From contig CAMLOU010000027.1 of assembly GCA_946481735.1 (NCBI GenBank), positions 1-34,692 of the forward strand: a DNA stretch of 34,692 bases. Direction: 5' to 3'. The notes beneath the pieces are model-generated. The model ran no database searches and was not told the DNA's origin. It saw nothing but the letters and a program-made list of their open reading frames with translations. The position numbers and the translations under genes were made by a program. Below, in pieces: positions 1-9,000 of the stretch; the stretch's first letter is position 1, and every line of letters starts with the position of its first letter. The DNA is from an uncultured Cellvibrio sp. (GTDB lineage Bacteria; Pseudomonadota; Gammaproteobacteria; Pseudomonadales; Cellvibrionaceae).

Positions 1-1029
1 TTACTTGGCTCATTTGCAGGGGACAGGGTGTGGATTTCAAACATCGGATGGGCTTGGTCTTTTCTGCTGATGGGGTTATTGCTTGTGCTGGCAGCACTTT
101 CTGGATGGGGACGGCGGGGGGCCACTCACCGTGGTCTGGCATCGGAACAGTCCAGGCACACCCATAATACGGTTGCACTGGGAGTGGCTTCTGCCAGTTG
201 GGCAATAGGGGTTGGCTTGTTCGTGAGTATGCTGGGCTGTTGGTTTACCTTGCCACCAGAGGTCAATGGCTTGGGATTGCAAGTATCACGCGAGTTGGTA
301 GTGGCGGCTATGTTGATCATCATGCTGGCGTTACTGCGCCTGTTTCCGCAGGTACGACAGGACAACGTCCACTCACCCTACAGTATCTTCAATAACAAAC
401 ACACATGGGTCATGAGCGTGATGTGCTCCATGAGTCTCGGGTCATTTCTGGGGTTGGCAGCGGCCTTGCCACTTACCCTGGAGTGGACATTTGGCTACGT
501 GTTAGCCGCGGATGGTATGCGTCAGCCTAACCCCAATGCCCCGGGCGTTTTCACGTATGTCTGGATGGGCCCATTCATTGGCATTTTGATGCGGCCCGTA
601 GGTGGTTGGGCGGCTGACCGGTTTGGCGGCGCACGGACCACTCAATGTTGTGCGTTGGTGATGATGTTGGCGGCAGCGGGTGCTGCTTTCTACCTGGGTG
701 CCGCCTATCGGGCGCCTGAACCGGAACAGTATTTTTTTCCGTTTTGTCTGCTGATGTTTGTGCTTTTTTCGGCGGCAGGGGCTGGCCATGCGTCGGTACT
801 TTTCTCGGTCGAACATTTATTTCCTGCCAGTCAGCAGCGCCATTTAAATACCTGGATGGCTGGCATCGCCGCGTACGGTATGTTTTATATTCCCGGTTTG
901 CTGGCCGAGCAAATACAACGTGGAACACCGGAACAAGCGATGATCAGCTTCGCGTTATTTTATGCACTGTGCTTGCTTCTCAATGGCTGGTTTTACCTGC
1001 GGCGCGAAGGCACTTTTTACAATCCTTGA
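1..1029 (+). CDS. narK: NarK-family nitrate/nitrite transporter, 5' end outside window
   Basis: The frame is open from base 1, so the gene is cut by the window edge and about 342 C-terminal residues are visible. It is an inner-membrane MFS protein of the nitrate/nitrite porter family that would move nitrate in or nitrite out. The second-half signature is clear: a conserved start of the C-terminal bundle (NKHTWVMSV) and the segment GPFIGILMRPVGGWAADRFG, which carries the substrate-binding arginine and the MFS loop motif. Several hydrophobic stretches (for example ELVVAAMLIIMLALLRLF and QYFFPFCLLMFVLFSAAGAG) are membrane helices. It resembles the second half of the fused NarK that follows, so the pair may descend from duplication. 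The stop at 1027-1029 is followed by a NarL-like site. The family assignment is firm; transport direction and subtype are not shown. Confidence 0.88.
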   Translation, partial: LLGSFAGDRVWISNIGWAWSFLLMGLLLVLAALSGWGRRGATHRGLASEQSRHTHNTVALGVASASWAIGVGLFVSMLGCWFTLPPEVNGLGLQVSRELVVAAMLIIMLALLRLFPQVRQDNVHSPYSIFNNKHTWVMSVMCSMSLGSFLGLAAALPLTLEWTFGYVLAADGMRQPNPNAPGVFTYVWMGPFIGILMRPVGGWAADRFGGARTTQCCALVMMLAAAGAAFYLGAAYRAPEPEQYFFPFCLLMFVLFSAAGAGHASVLFSVEHLFPASQQRHLNTWMAGIAAYGMFYIPGLLAEQIQRGTPEQAMISFALFYALCLLLNGWFYLRREGTFYNP

Positions 1030-1041
1030 TCAGACTGAATC

Positions 1042-1057
1042 TACCTCCAGCGAGGTA
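1042..1057. promoter_or_regulatory. NarL/NarP-type 7-2-7 palindrome upstream of the narK fusion
   Basis: The sequence TACCTCC AG CGAGGTA is two facing heptamers with a 2-bp spacer, the arrangement bound by NarL and NarP (consensus TACYYMT, NN, AKRRGTA). It matches 12 of 14 consensus positions. It lies 95 bp before the start codon of the fused narK in the 123-bp gap between the two transporter genes, which suggests that narK has its own nitrate-responsive promoter. Binding is inferred. Confidence 0.6.
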
Positions 1058-1152
1058 TGAGCCCTTCCACCAAGGCATCATAGTTTTAGCCTCATCAGCT
1101 CTCTACTATCAAATTAACCCCTATAGCCATAGGGTTTTGATGGAGGGATTAG

Positions 1153-3813
1153 ATGAACAACGTAAGTGGTGTCTCCCGATCTGAGCAGTATCGGGCTTTA
1201 GGGTTATCAACCCTGGCTTTCACCCTCTGCTTCGCCGTTTGGACGATATTTTCGATCCTCGGCATCAGTATCAAGCAGGATTTGGGATTGAGTGATACCC
1301 AACTCGGTTTGCTGATGGCTACCCCGATCCTGTCCGGCTCTATCAGCCGCATCTTTCTCGGCATCATCACTGACCGTTTTGGTGGGCGCTGGGTATTTGG
1401 CTCGTTGATGCTTCTCTCCGCCGTTTGTGTTTATCTCCTTAGTCTTGCCAACAGTTATGCCATGTTGCTGCTGGCCGCATTGGGAGTTGGTCTTGCTGGC
1501 GGTTCGTTTATTGTCGGGGTGGCCTATACCTCGGCCTGGTACGAACAAGGCAAGCAGGGCACCGCGCTTGGCATCTTCGGAGCCGGCAACGTGGGTTCGG
1601 CGCTGACCAACTTCGGCGCTCCGTTTTTGCTGTTGTTATTTGGTTGGAAAGGCACCGCGCAAATCTACGCAGCGGTTATGGCAACAGCGGGCGTTGGATT
1701 TATCCTGCTGGCAAAGCCTGATCCGGCAGCGCAGCTGCGACAACAGATCAAGACGCCACTGCACGAACAGTTGCAGCCACTGACCGAATTGCGCGTGTGG
1801 CGTTTTGCGCTCTATTATTTTTTCGTCTTCGGTGCCTTTGTCGCACTGGCCTTATGGTTGCCGCATTATTTGATGGAAGTTTACGGCTTGACGATTGTGG
1901 CCGCCGGTATTGTAACCGCGTTGTACACCGTGCCTGCCTCTCTGTTTCGTATTCTTGGCGGTTGGCTATCAGATAAATACGGCGCGCGAAAAGTAATGTA
2001 CTGGACGCTGGTAGCTTCGGTCGCCAGTACTTTTTTACTGAGTTATCCCCCCACGGATTATGTTGTCCACGGTGTGGATCATCAGATTCACTTCAGCCTG
2101 GCAATGAGTTTGACAGCGTTTACCTTGCTCACGGCGGTGCTGGGATTTTTCATGTCCCTTGGTAAAGCTGCGGTATTCAAACATATTCCCGCCTATTATC
2201 CCCGCCACGTCGGGGTAGTGGGCGGCATGGTGGGGATGATTGGAGGCCTGGGCGGATTTTTTTTGCCGCTGACCTTCGGCATGCTCAACGATGTTGTCGG
2301 CATTTGGCAAAGCTGTTTTATGTTGCTGTTCCTCATCTCCAGTGTCTCACTGGGCTGGATGCACTACGCCATTCGGCAGGCGGAGCGGCACGAGTGGTCT
2401 AAAGGGCGTAGCGTTACCGATCTGCCGGAGCTCGCAACGCCGGATTCGTTGGTGTTGCACGAATGGTATCCTGAGGACCCGGCGTTCTGGGCGATCAAAG
2501 GCCGGCGGATTGCCCGGCGTAATTTGTGGATCTCCATTCCCAATTTGTTCCTCGCGTTTGCCGTCTGGTCTTTGTGGAGCATCCTGGTGGTGAAGTTGCC
2601 GCAGCTGGGTTTTCCTTACACGCCTAACCAGCTCTTCTGGCTTGCCGCCCTGCCGGCCCTGTCCGGCGCTACACTGCGCATTTTCTACAGTTTTATGGTG
2701 CCCGCGTTTGGCGGGCGGCGCTGGACTGCCATATCCACGGCGTCATTGCTCCTGCCGTGTTTGTGGCTTGGTGTCGCGTTACAAAATACGCAAACCTCCT
2801 ATCTGGTGATGTTGATATTGGCATTGTTGTGTGGCTTTGGCGGCGGCAATTTTGCATCGAGCATGGCTAATATCAGTTTCTTTTTTCCCAAGGCGGAAAA
2901 GGGTAGCGCTTTGGGTATGAATGCCGGTTTGGGCAATCTGGGTGTGTCGGCCGCGCAATTGCTGGCGCCGTTGATCATTGCAGGTAGCGTGTTCGGGCCT
3001 CTGGGCGGCGAGGGCATGATCGCGATCAGCGGGCCGCAAGCGGGGCAATTGTTGTGGTTGCAAAACGCAGCGTTGGTATGGGTTCCATTTATTGTTATCG
3101 GTGCTGTTGTAGCCTGGTTCGGGATGAATGACATCGCTTCTGCCAAATCTTCGTTTAGTGAGCAAGCCGTCATCTTTAAACGAAAACACACCTGGTTGAT
3201 GTGCTGGTTATACCTGGGTGCCTTCGGAAGCTTTATCGGGTTTGCTGCTGGTTTCCCATTACTGTCCGGCATGTTATTTCCTGATGTAAATGCCATGCAT
3301 TACGCGTTTATCGGTCCGTTACTGGGCGCACTGGCGCGGCCAATGGGCGGCATAGTCGCCGATAAGTTGGGTGGTGCGCGCGTGACACTATGGGTTTTTG
3401 TGACCATGATCATCGGCGTTATTGGTGTGCTGCAATGTCTGCCGGGTGAGGACAACGCGGGATATTTCTGGGGATTCTTTTCGATGTTTTTGCTGCTGTT
3501 TGTGGCGGCCGGCGTTGCGAACGGTTCAACCTTCCGGATGGTGCCGGTGATGTTTCTTACTTTGCGTCAGCGTGCGCTGGGTGCCGGTGAACAAGCGGAT
3601 ATTGAGGGCAATCGCGAAGCGGCGGCGGTGATCGGGTTTATCTCTGCCATTGCGGCCTATGGTGGCTTTTTTATTCCAAAAGCGTACGGCACCTCGTTTG
3701 ATCTGACTGGCGGCGTGGATGCGGCCTTGATGGGATTTATCGTGTTTTATATCAGTTGCGTCGCGCTAACCTGGTGGTATTACGCGCGACGCCATGCGGT
3801 GGTGCCTTGTTGA
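1153..3813 (+). CDS. narK: Fused NarK1-NarK2 nitrate/nitrite transporter (two MFS units in one chain)
   Basis: This 886-residue protein contains two complete NarK-type MFS units, roughly residues 10-430 and 455-880, joined by a short hydrophilic linker, giving about 24 membrane helices. A single NarK is about 430-460 residues, so this is a fusion like the one known from Paracoccus. Each half keeps the TM2 arginine (R66 in SISRIFLG; ATLRIFYS in the second half) and the TM8 arginine (SLFRILGGWLSDKYG; ALARPMGGIVADKLG), so both halves look able to bind nitrate or nitrite. In characterised fusions, the first unit is a proton-coupled nitrate importer and the second a nitrate/nitrite antiporter; that split is known biology, not visible here. 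The ATG at 1153 follows a good ribosome site (TGGAGGG). The gene ends 9 bp from the convergent narX stop. Confidence 0.93.
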   Translation: MNNVSGVSRSEQYRALGLSTLAFTLCFAVWTIFSILGISIKQDLGLSDTQLGLLMATPILSGSISRIFLGIITDRFGGRWVFGSLMLLSAVCVYLLSLANSYAMLLLAALGVGLAGGSFIVGVAYTSAWYEQGKQGTALGIFGAGNVGSALTNFGAPFLLLLFGWKGTAQIYAAVMATAGVGFILLAKPDPAAQLRQQIKTPLHEQLQPLTELRVWRFALYYFFVFGAFVALALWLPHYLMEVYGLTIVAAGIVTALYTVPASLFRILGGWLSDKYGARKVMYWTLVASVASTFLLSYPPTDYVVHGVDHQIHFSLAMSLTAFTLLTAVLGFFMSLGKAAVFKHIPAYYPRHVGVVGGMVGMIGGLGGFFLPLTFGMLNDVVGIWQSCFMLLFLISSVSLGWMHYAIRQAERHEWSKGRSVTDLPELATPDSLVLHEWYPEDPAFWAIKGRRIARRNLWISIPNLFLAFAVWSLWSILVVKLPQLGFPYTPNQLFWLAALPALSGATLRIFYSFMVPAFGGRRWTAISTASLLLPCLWLGVALQNTQTSYLVMLILALLCGFGGGNFASSMANISFFFPKAEKGSALGMNAGLGNLGVSAAQLLAPLIIAGSVFGPLGGEGMIAISGPQAGQLLWLQNAALVWVPFIVIGAVVAWFGMNDIASAKSSFSEQAVIFKRKHTWLMCWLYLGAFGSFIGFAAGFPLLSGMLFPDVNAMHYAFIGPLLGALARPMGGIVADKLGGARVTLWVFVTMIIGVIGVLQCLPGEDNAGYFWGFFSMFLLLFVAAGVANGSTFRMVPVMFLTLRQRALGAGEQADIEGNREAAAVIGFISAIAAYGGFFIPKAYGTSFDLTGGVDAALMGFIVFYISCVALTWWYYARRHAVVPC

Positions 3814-3822
3814 CATGTGAAT

Positions 3823-5664
3823 TTATAACTGTCGGGCAATGAGATTTCGTTGCTGTAGATAATCCGGTGTGAAGCGGAAGTACACACCAGTACCTCCATT
3901 ATCGCGGCGGCGAATGGTTAACTCGCCGCCGAGGTTTTTGCCGCGTTCCTGCATAATAGCCAAACCATAGTGGTTGAGTTTTTCCGGCGATTGAGAAATA
4001 CCTACGCCATCATCCTCGATGCTGAGGCGAACATTTTTTAAGTCGTCCTGAATGACGCTTATCAGTACCTTGTTGCCTTCGCTGTGATGAATTGCATTCT
4101 GGGCTGCTTCACGGATTATCTGCAGTAGGTGAATTTCTTCGTTGGGCGTCAAGGGAAGATTGTTCAATTGATAATCCAGCGTAATCTCCATGTCACATTG
4201 TTCGCTGAGCTGCTTGACACTGGTTTGTAAAGAACTCAGCAGGCCCGGGCCATCGACTTTTAATCGGAAGGTGGTCAGTAACTCTCTTAACTGGCGATAA
4301 GCAGAACTCAATCCCTCTTGCAATTCTGCGGAGACATCTTCCAGGGTCGGCTTGTCATTTTTTTCCAGCGCGCGGTTCAGACGGGTCACTTGTATTTTGA
4401 GATAAGAGAGTGCCTGCGCCAGTGAATCGTGCAATTCCCGCGCAATGACGGTGCGTTCATGCACCAGTGCCAAACGGCGCGCATTGTCTTCCTGACTTTG
4501 CAAACTCAGGGCCACGGCAAGTTGGTCCGCTACGGATTGAATTAACTGCTGTTTCCAATGCTCCAGGGTTTTGCCGTTATTCATACGGCACACCAATACA
4601 CCGTAATGCTGTTGTTCGTAAAGCATCGGAAAGCTGTACCGACAAGCGCCGATAGTGTCGATCGCGCAGGCTTCCATCCCGTTACTGTCGTCGCGGATAA
4701 TTTCGCCTTTCAGGCAGCTGAAGCAATTTTTTGCAGCGCACGGCGTTGTCGTATCATCGACGGGTTTGATTTGAAGATAGGGACTGTTACCAATCTCTGT
4801 CATCAAACATAATTCAATATCATCGGCTTCAATCAGCTGCGCAAGGCGTGTCACGATACGGTCATAATCAATGCCAAGCGGCTCATGCTCAATAATATTC
4901 TTTGCTGTGTCGTACAAAAATTGCAGTGTCGTGTTGCTGCGCTGCAATGCCCGGGTTTGTTGGTCAATCTGTTCCTCCATGCGCTCATGCATGTGCGCAA
5001 TAGCTTCACTCATTCGATTGTGGGTTTGAGCGAGTATGCCCAGTTCATCAAGTTCCTGTGGTGCAATCCGATAACTGAAGTCGCCCTGACCAACGCGTTT
5101 GGCTGCTTGGGTTAATTCCGATAAGGGTTGCTCAACCTTGGCTTTTAACCAGTAGATGACAACCGCCGATAGCAACAAAATCAAGAATAACGCGGTAACC
5201 TGAACCATGCGCAGGTTGCGTGCATTGCGCTCGGCATGTTGTTGAATGCTGGCGACCAATTGGTTAAGCAGATCGACCTGTTCGGCTAGTACAGGCTGAA
5301 TATCTTGCAAGGCTGCCCCGGCTTGCAATTGTGGCTGCACTGTTTGCCAATAATTACGGGCGGCGCGGTAGGTTTCACGCAACTGTGGATTGTCATGGCG
5401 CAGGCTGTTGAAGATCGGGTGTTGCCAGGTCTGCGTCAATTTGTCAGCCACTGCCGCAAGTTGCTGTTCGTCCGTGCCTGACTGGCTGATCAACATGCCG
5501 AAGTGATAACTTTGCGCCCGCAACGAACCGGCAATGTTAACCGCAGCGGCATCGCTGTCCGCTTTATCTGAAATCCAGTAAGACGTCATCATGGTTGCCA
5601 TGGACAAGGCCACAATGCCCGCCAGGGCAATACTGATTCGAATCACAATAGACGATTGACGCAT
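3823..5664 (-). CDS. narX: Nitrate/nitrite sensor histidine kinase NarX
   Basis: This 613-residue inner-membrane kinase matches E. coli NarX (598) in length and layout. An N-terminal helix (about 8-28) is followed by the periplasmic P-box that binds nitrate (around 35-55, including NIAGSLRAQ), a second helix (155-173) and a HAMP region (about 174-225). A central GAF-like module holds five cysteines (C309, C314, C317, C333, C341). The HisKA_3 dimerisation domain has the phosphorylated histidine in ARELHDSLAQ (H412), and the HATPase domain has an N-box (REAAQNAIHHSE) and DDGVG. It should phosphorylate NarL when nitrate is present. No narL is adjacent, unlike the usual narXL pair. The gene is divergent from narG and convergent with narK. 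Its ribosome site is weak. Confidence 0.93.
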   Translation of the reverse strand: MRQSSIVIRISIALAGIVALSMATMMTSYWISDKADSDAAAVNIAGSLRAQSYHFGMLISQSGTDEQQLAAVADKLTQTWQHPIFNSLRHDNPQLRETYRAARNYWQTVQPQLQAGAALQDIQPVLAEQVDLLNQLVASIQQHAERNARNLRMVQVTALFLILLLSAVVIYWLKAKVEQPLSELTQAAKRVGQGDFSYRIAPQELDELGILAQTHNRMSEAIAHMHERMEEQIDQQTRALQRSNTTLQFLYDTAKNIIEHEPLGIDYDRIVTRLAQLIEADDIELCLMTEIGNSPYLQIKPVDDTTTPCAAKNCFSCLKGEIIRDDSNGMEACAIDTIGACRYSFPMLYEQQHYGVLVCRMNNGKTLEHWKQQLIQSVADQLAVALSLQSQEDNARRLALVHERTVIARELHDSLAQALSYLKIQVTRLNRALEKNDKPTLEDVSAELQEGLSSAYRQLRELLTTFRLKVDGPGLLSSLQTSVKQLSEQCDMEITLDYQLNNLPLTPNEEIHLLQIIREAAQNAIHHSEGNKVLISVIQDDLKNVRLSIEDDGVGISQSPEKLNHYGLAIMQERGKNLGGELTIRRRDNGGTGVYFRFTPDYLQQRNLIARQL

Positions 5665-5863
5665 AAAAAATCTCGAAGCCTGCTACGACAAGCATAGAAA
5701 AAAACCGGGATGCCGGCAGTGAACAATTCCTCAAGCCATCATAGAGGATGTATTGCCGAACAGAAACCGTAAAAAGCAGGGCGGGCTGAAGGGATACCTC
5801 TTTTTCGTCTTGCTCCCGATTTTGTCAGATTGGCTTATATCATCTCGCAAAAATTATTTGATA

Positions 5864-5876
5864 AATCAATTCGTTA
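5864..5876. promoter_or_regulatory. IHF consensus site in the narX-narG region
   Basis: AATCAATTCGTTA matches the IHF consensus WATCAANNNNTTR at every fixed position and sits in an AT-rich stretch. It lies 15 bp from the NarL palindrome. IHF bending is an established requirement at nar promoters in E. coli and Pseudomonas, so the site makes sense here. Chance matches to a short consensus are possible. Confidence 0.45.
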
Positions 5877-5891
5877 CATCCATTGGGCTGC

Positions 5892-5907
5892 TACCCCTTT
5901 GGAGGTA
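5892..5907. promoter_or_regulatory. NarL/NarP-type 7-2-7 palindrome upstream of narG
   Basis: TACCCCT TT GGAGGTA fits the NarL palindrome at 13 of 14 consensus positions, the best match in the window. It is 111 bp before the narG start and 227 bp before the narX start, so it could serve either gene. It points to activation by nitrate through the NarX-NarL pair, with NarL encoded elsewhere. Confidence 0.68.
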
Positions 5908-6018
5908 GGTGTACATTTTTCAGGCTCAACGGCGGCGGCGCAGGATGGCGTGAGGTAAAGCATACTGTTGATGAAACAATTTTTCCCGCATTCCAGGATT
6001 CATCAGCAGGAGTTATAC

Positions 6019-9000
6019 ATGAGTCACCTTCTCGACAAGTTGCGCTTTTTTAAAACGCACAGGGAGGCCTTTGCCGACGGCCACGGCGTTACTACAAATG
6101 AAGATCGCCGCTGGGAGCGCGGTTATCGCCAGCGTTGGCAGCATGACAAGATTGTGCGTTCCACCCATGGTGTTAATTGCACGGGTTCGTGCAGTTGGAA
6201 AGTGTATGTAAAAGATGGCTTGGTAACCTGGGAAACCCAGCAAACGGATTATCCACGTACTCGTCCCGATTTACCCAATCATGAACCACGCGGCTGCCCA
6301 CGCGGCGCCAGCTATTCCTGGTATATCTACAGTGCCAACCGCTTGAAATATCCAAAAGTCCGGCAGGAGTTGATTCGCTTATGGCGCGAAGCCCGCGAAC
6401 AATTTTCTGACCCTGTCGATGCCTGGGCCTCCATTGTTGAAAATCCGGCAAAAGCAAAACGTTACAAAGAGCGGCGTGGTTTGGGCGGTTTTATTCGTGC
6501 CCATTGGGAGGAGGTGAATGAAATTATTGCCGCTTCCAATATTTACACCGCCAAAGTGTATGGACCGGATCGGATATCCGGCTTTTCACCTATACCGGCT
6601 ATGTCCATGGTGTCCTACGCGGCGGGCGCGCGTTATTTATCCTTGATAGGCGGCAACTGTTTAAGTTTTTACGATTGGTATTGTGATCTTCCGCCATCAT
6701 CGCCCCAGGTGTGGGGTGAGCAAACCGATGTGCCTGAGTCCGCAGATTGGTATAACTCAAATTACATTATTGTATGGGGATCAAACGTACCCCAGACACG
6801 TACGCCGGATGCGCACTTCCTTACCGAGGTGCGCTATAAGGGCACCAAGACGTGTGTTATCACCTCCGATTATTCCGAAGCGTCCAAATTCGGTGACACC
6901 TGGCTGGCGCCGCGCCAGGGAACTGATGCAGCGCTCGCCATGGCTTTTGGTCATGTGATATTGAAAGAATTTTATGTCGATAGCCAGAGTGACTACTTCA
7001 CTCATTACGTGAAACGTTACACCGATATGCCCATGTTGGTCATCCTGGAAAAAATCGGCGAGCATTTAATCCAGGGACGCTTTTTACGTGCGGCAGATTT
7101 GGTAGACAACCTCGGCGAACACAACAATCCTGACTGGAAAACCATTGCCATCAACAGTGCAGACCAACGCCTTGTCAGCCCCAAAGGCTCTATCGGGTAC
7201 CGATGGGGTGAAGAAGGAAAGTGGAATCTTGAAGCGAAGGAGGGAACGAAAAACACCGACGTGGATTTGCAATTGTCACTTCGAGAAAATGCAGATGAAA
7301 TTGCGGATGTTGCTTTTCCTTATTTCGGCTGTAACACACACGAATACAATTATTTTCAACACACCGATCACAGTGACGTTTTGTTACATAAGGTTCCAGC
7401 ACGCCGTTTGACGTTAGCGAGTGGGAAAGAAGTGCTGGTGGCTACAGTTTATGATTTGTTGCTTGCTAACTACGGTGTAGACAACGGGTTGAACGACATC
7501 AATTGTGCGAGCAGCTTTGAAGACGACAAACCCTATACCCCCGCCTGGCAACAAAAGATTACCGGTGTTAATCCCGCTGATGTCATCCGTGTAGCGCGTG
7601 AATTTGCGCGCAATGCCCATAAAACTCATGGCCGTTCCATGGTGATTGTCGGTGCAGCGTTAAACCACTGGTATAACATGGATATGAACTATCGCGGCCT
7701 CGTCAATATGTTGATGATGTGCGGTTGTGTCGGCCAGAGCGGCGGTGGTTGGGCGCATTATGTTGGCCAGGAAAAACTGCGGCCACAAAATGGTTGGCTG
7801 CCCTTGGCATTTGCGCTGGATTGGCAACGTCCCGCCCGTCAGATGAACGGCACATCGTTTTTTTATAATCACTCTGATCAATGGCGCTATGAAAAACTCG
7901 ATATGAGTGAGGTGGTATCGCCTCTGGCCAATAAAGAAAAATGGACGGGTACTATTCTTGATTTCAATACCCGCGCAGAACGTATGGGTTGGTTGCCCTC
8001 TGCACCGCAGTTGGCGGTCAATCCCTTAACAATAAGTGCTGCGGCTAAAGCGGCCGGTAAAGAGGTAAAAGATTACGTGGTGGACCAGCTCACCAGCGGT
8101 GAGTTGAAGTTTGCTTGTGAAGATCCGGATCACCCACAGAATTTCCCACGCAATATTTTCATTTGGCGATCCAATCTGTTGGGGTCCAGCGGCAAAGGCC
8201 ATGAGTACATGTTGCGCCACTTTCTTGGTACGAAACATGGTTTGCTTGGAAAAGACCTGGGCGAATTCGGTGGAAAAAAGCCGGAAGATGTGGTGTGGCG
8301 AGACAAAGCCCCCGAAGGTAAAGTCGACTTGTGGGTGACATTGGATTTCCGCATGTCCACCACCTGTTTGTATTCAGATATCGTCCTGCCTACTGCCACC
8401 TGGTACGAAAAAGACGATATGAATACCTCGGATATGCATCCGTTTATTCACCCGTTATCCAAAGCAATTGACCCCGTGTGGGAATCCCGCAGTGACTGGG
8501 ATATCTTCAAAGGCATCGCCAAAAAATTCTCCGAATTAAGTAAGGGGCATCTGGGAGTAGAGCAGGATGTCGTTACGACACCCATGCTCCATGATACGCC
8601 GGAAGAACTGGCACAGCCCTATGGGGTAAAAGCCTGGTGGAAAGGTGAATGTCCGGCAATTCCCGGGCAAACGATGCCGAATATCCATCAGGTAGAACGT
8701 GACTATCCCAACACTTACCACCGTTTTGTCTCCCTCGGCCCGGCGCTGGAAAAACTCGGCAATGGCGGTAAAGGCATTAAATGGGATACAAAAGATGAAG
8801 TGAAATTTTTGGGGCAGCTTAATCGCGTTCACCACGAAGAAGGCGCGAATAAAGGACGACCCAAAATTGAGACAGCTATTGATGCCTGTGAAGTCATTTT
8901 ATCGCTGGCGCCAGAGACCAATGGGCAAGTCGCGGTGAAAGCCTGGGCTGCCTTATCTGAAAAAACCGGTTTGGATCATACGCATCTGGCGCGCCCTAAA

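Larger units (their letters stand above)
5665..6018. other. narX-narG divergent intergenic region (354 bp)
   Basis: I see no gene here. The region holds the candidate control sites of narX and narG: a single NarL heptamer TACCTCT at 5795-5801, a weak FNR/Anr-like 5-4-5 element at 5830-5843 (TTGGC, TTAT, ATCAT; 7 of 10), an IHF consensus at 5864-5876 and a NarL palindrome at 5892-5907. A convincing -35/-10 pair for narG is not obvious, so the promoter is left uncalled. Translation upstream of 6019 is open to a TTG at 5968, but the ATG with GGAG at 6019 is preferred. Confidence 0.5.

Noticed and set aside
1085..1098. FNR-like element TTTAG CCTC ATCAG before the narK fusion
   Set aside because: Only 6 of 10 positions match the consensus, which is expected by chance in AT-rich DNA.
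1119..1134. Hairpin CCCTAT/ATAGGG before the fused narK as a terminator
   Set aside because: The stem is 6 bp with only four T after it and lies directly before the ribosome site. It is more likely incidental than a terminator.
2799..3296. 165-codon open frame on the minus strand inside the fused narK
   Set aside because: It is antisense to a well-conserved gene, shows no recognisable domain and is explained by codon bias of the real frame.
5858..5869. TTGATAAATCAA as an FNR box upstream of narG
   Set aside because: The half-sites are right but the spacer is 2 bp instead of 4, so the recognition helices would be out of register. The overlapping IHF match explains the motif better.
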